DNA of 64,000 nt from Sipunculus nudus (lineage: Eukaryota; Annelida; Sipuncula; Golfingiida; Sipunculidae): positions 494,001-558,000 of the forward strand of contig CM049316.1 of assembly GCA_026874595.1 (NCBI GenBank). Reading direction: 5' to 3'. Below, piece after piece: positions 62,250 through 64,000 of the stretch. The translations under genes and the position numbers were made by a program. The number at the start of each line of letters is the position of its first letter. Position 1 is the first letter of the stretch. The notes below the pieces were generated by a model. The model was not told the DNA's origin, ran no database searches, and saw only the letters and a program-made list of their open reading frames with translations.

Positions 62250-63968
62250 TCAGGATAAGAAAAATTTTATTGTGCCTCGGATAAGTTTCCGGCATATCGG
62301 GCAATTCCTAATGTCTGATGCACAACCCATACATGATACAATATGTCCGCATGGCAAGAAAATGATTTGACGAATTTGGTCCAAACAGATTACACACATA
62401 GTCTTGTCTTGTAACAACTGCTTTTCTTGTATCAGGGCATCCACATCTGAAATTAACAACACACGAACTGATTGTCATGCAAAGCGATGTATACCTTAAA
62501 TAACCGTTATGTAATCATAGAAATCAGCATACGACTGTAATCTACAACGTTATATTACGGACACCGATCTATATTTGTTACGTATACATACTACAGCAAA
62601 TATAATGCTTTGTTCACTGTCATTCAAATGAGGACGTTATTGCCATTGTGTGTGTGTGTGTGTAATAAAATGACCGTATCGTTGAATTGACCAAATGATT
62701 ACTTTTTTTGTTTGTAGGTCCAGCTGTTTGCGGACCGTTCCCGTCACCGTCACTCCCGTTTGACTGCTGCATTTCGCCAACGAGCGGTTTCTCTTCCGCT
62801 TCACGTGCGGCTGGAGTGCTGGCAGCGGATGTTTCATATGAATCCATCACAGCAGCTAGTAAACATTCAGCGGATTCAAACGCCTGCCCTGTCGTACGTA
62901 GCTTGTTTTCTATGACGGACGCCACTCTGTCACGGGGAATACCCGTGTTGAGGACTAACTGGACTCTGTCCGTGCTCATTTGTGCCGCCAGGTGTCGGGG
63001 GTCGTACTCTGATGTCGGCCATTTGAAACAGCACACAATATATGATAATATATGTGAATGAGTCCGAACGACGTGTTGAATATCAATACGTTTCTGAGAA
63101 TATTTATAATGTGGACAATGAAGCTACACCTCACAAATTATTACCAGTATGAATATGCATGATATCAACACAGAATATCAATGGGTCCGATCTCACTTGC
63201 CAAACAACGTATCTCAACAGTATAACGGCTTGGGTATTATGGCTCTGATCAGAAAGAGTCCTAAAGTCTAACCGAGACGTATTAATGACTATATGAAACA
63301 TTTGATATGTATGTGAAAGTGAAACGGAAAATACGTTTTTCATCACATGACTGGACAGCTCTTGCATAAAAATATCAGTCATTGTGTGAATATACTGACA
63401 TGACTTAGTCCTGAACAGAAATATAACGTAATGTTACATATTTGGCATATATTATATATATGTTCTGACCTATGAAACTCAAGTACAACATTAACAGCAA
63501 AACCACATACCTGATCGTTCGGGCGTTTCGCTCCTGCTTTCTAAGTAACGTTTGGTCCTAACTTTGGCGTTGGTACCCTGTAACAGATTCATAATATGTT
63601 TGTGTACACACGTCATCACGAATATTTCCTTATATAGTGATACAAAGTGGTTTCGTATGTTCATATCTTAAACAAAACGCATTACTGAATATATTGTATT
63701 GACTGTCGTTAAAGGATAATGCGTGTCTGATGCTTTTTCTGTGTGATCATGTAAAATGTGTGTGATAAGTAAAGAATAATCACCAATGTCTCGCTTTTAA
63801 CCATAGTTGCATTTCTGTTTGCCTCGTGAATGAATTCAGGTCCTTTGGACTGCATAACAAAACCACATTTTGGGAACCAACGTGCATGCTCAGCCCATGG
63901 TTCATCTCCCGGTTCCCAGGCACGAAGCCCTCCATCACAGTAAAAACACCGGCAACAATCATGTTCAC
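62250..63968 (-). CDS. Inhibitor of apoptosis (BIR-UBA-RING), 3' exons, partial at window edge
   Basis: Four minus-strand exons join in phase: 63784-63968 (acceptor TTTGTGTTGCAG), 63511-63577, 62703-63008 and 62250-62446. Introns have GT/AG ends and phases 0, 1, 1. Exon 1 encodes a type [33 protein letters not shown] supply Cys, Cys, His, Cys ligands and the Gly-Leu-Arg-x-Trp-Glu groove that binds IBM motifs. Exon 3 encodes a UBA-like region ([22 protein letters not shown]). Exon 4 encodes a C-terminal C3HC4 RING ([20 protein letters not shown]). Upstream exons lie beyond the edge. AATAAA overlaps the last codons. IAPs bind caspases and ubiquitinate partners. Bivalves have many IAP genes, so host or viral ownership is unclear. 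Confidence 0.88.
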
Positions 63969-64000
63969 CTGCAACACAAAATACGTATCATCTGTTATGA

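Overview
The window looks like animal, most likely bivalve mollusc, DNA carrying a dense island of virus-like genes. The first ~7.8 kb is AT-rich and made of diverged interspersed repeats of a style I associate with bivalve genomes: copies ending in a GAC-GGAC run followed by CAGCTGAGCTAAAA, and palindromic GGTCACAGTGACC units. From about 10.4 kb to the right edge the DNA carries short, closely packed genes on both strands with tiny introns, AATAAA signals that overlap stop codons, tandem paralogues, two intact tRNA genes and one tRNA-like locus. I see no polymerase, terminase, capsid, integrase or transposase gene, so assignment to a virus family is open. A malacoherpesvirus-like or other endogenised large DNA virus is my leading inference, because known malacoherpesviruses carry BIR and RING genes. 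A host accessory locus is the alternative.

Layout. 1-7.8 kb: host repeats. 7.84-8.0 kb: an orphan coding-like exon. 8-10.4 kb: AT-rich DNA with two tandem duplications. 10.4-11.3 kb: a RING gene broken by one nonsense codon. 14.1-16.2 kb: diverged repeats carrying six CTCF-like motifs. 17.5-24.1 kb (minus): a short helical protein, an FG-repeat protein and three tandem two-module zinc-ribbon proteins, with a tRNA-Asn between the FG gene and the first zinc-ribbon gene and a tRNA-like element after the third. 25.6-37.6 kb (plus): a CRE-TATA promoter, a leader exon and a long intron with six covarying hairpins, then four helical paralogues, a ~163-bp dyad tandem array, a zinc-finger protein, a retropepsin-like protein, a large RING protein and a small basic protein. 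38.5-51.6 kb (minus): tRNA-Arg, a Cys-rich protein, a tandem CARD-like protein, four METTEV-family paralogues, two more helical proteins, a Pro-rich protein and a 524-residue orphan. 51.7-60.3 kb: gene-poor, purine-rich and repeat-bearing. 60.3-64 kb: a small RING protein, a zinc-finger paralogue and the 3' exons of a BIR-UBA-RING inhibitor of apoptosis.

How the genes may work together. The recognisable products (IAP, RING ligase-like proteins with a death-fold-like region, tandem CARD-like protein, FG-nucleoporin-like protein) point to control of host cell death, innate signalling and nuclear transport. At least nine small all-helical proteins look like one expanded, functionally unknown superfamily.

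Expression logic. Most coding ORFs begin 0-19 nt after a 3' splice site, so spliced noncoding leaders appear to be the rule. Four promoters place TGACGTCA or CACGTG exactly 14 bp from TATATAA and a fifth 13 bp away, while the tandem zinc-ribbon genes use a different TATA promoter with almost no leader. This suggests at least two promoter classes.
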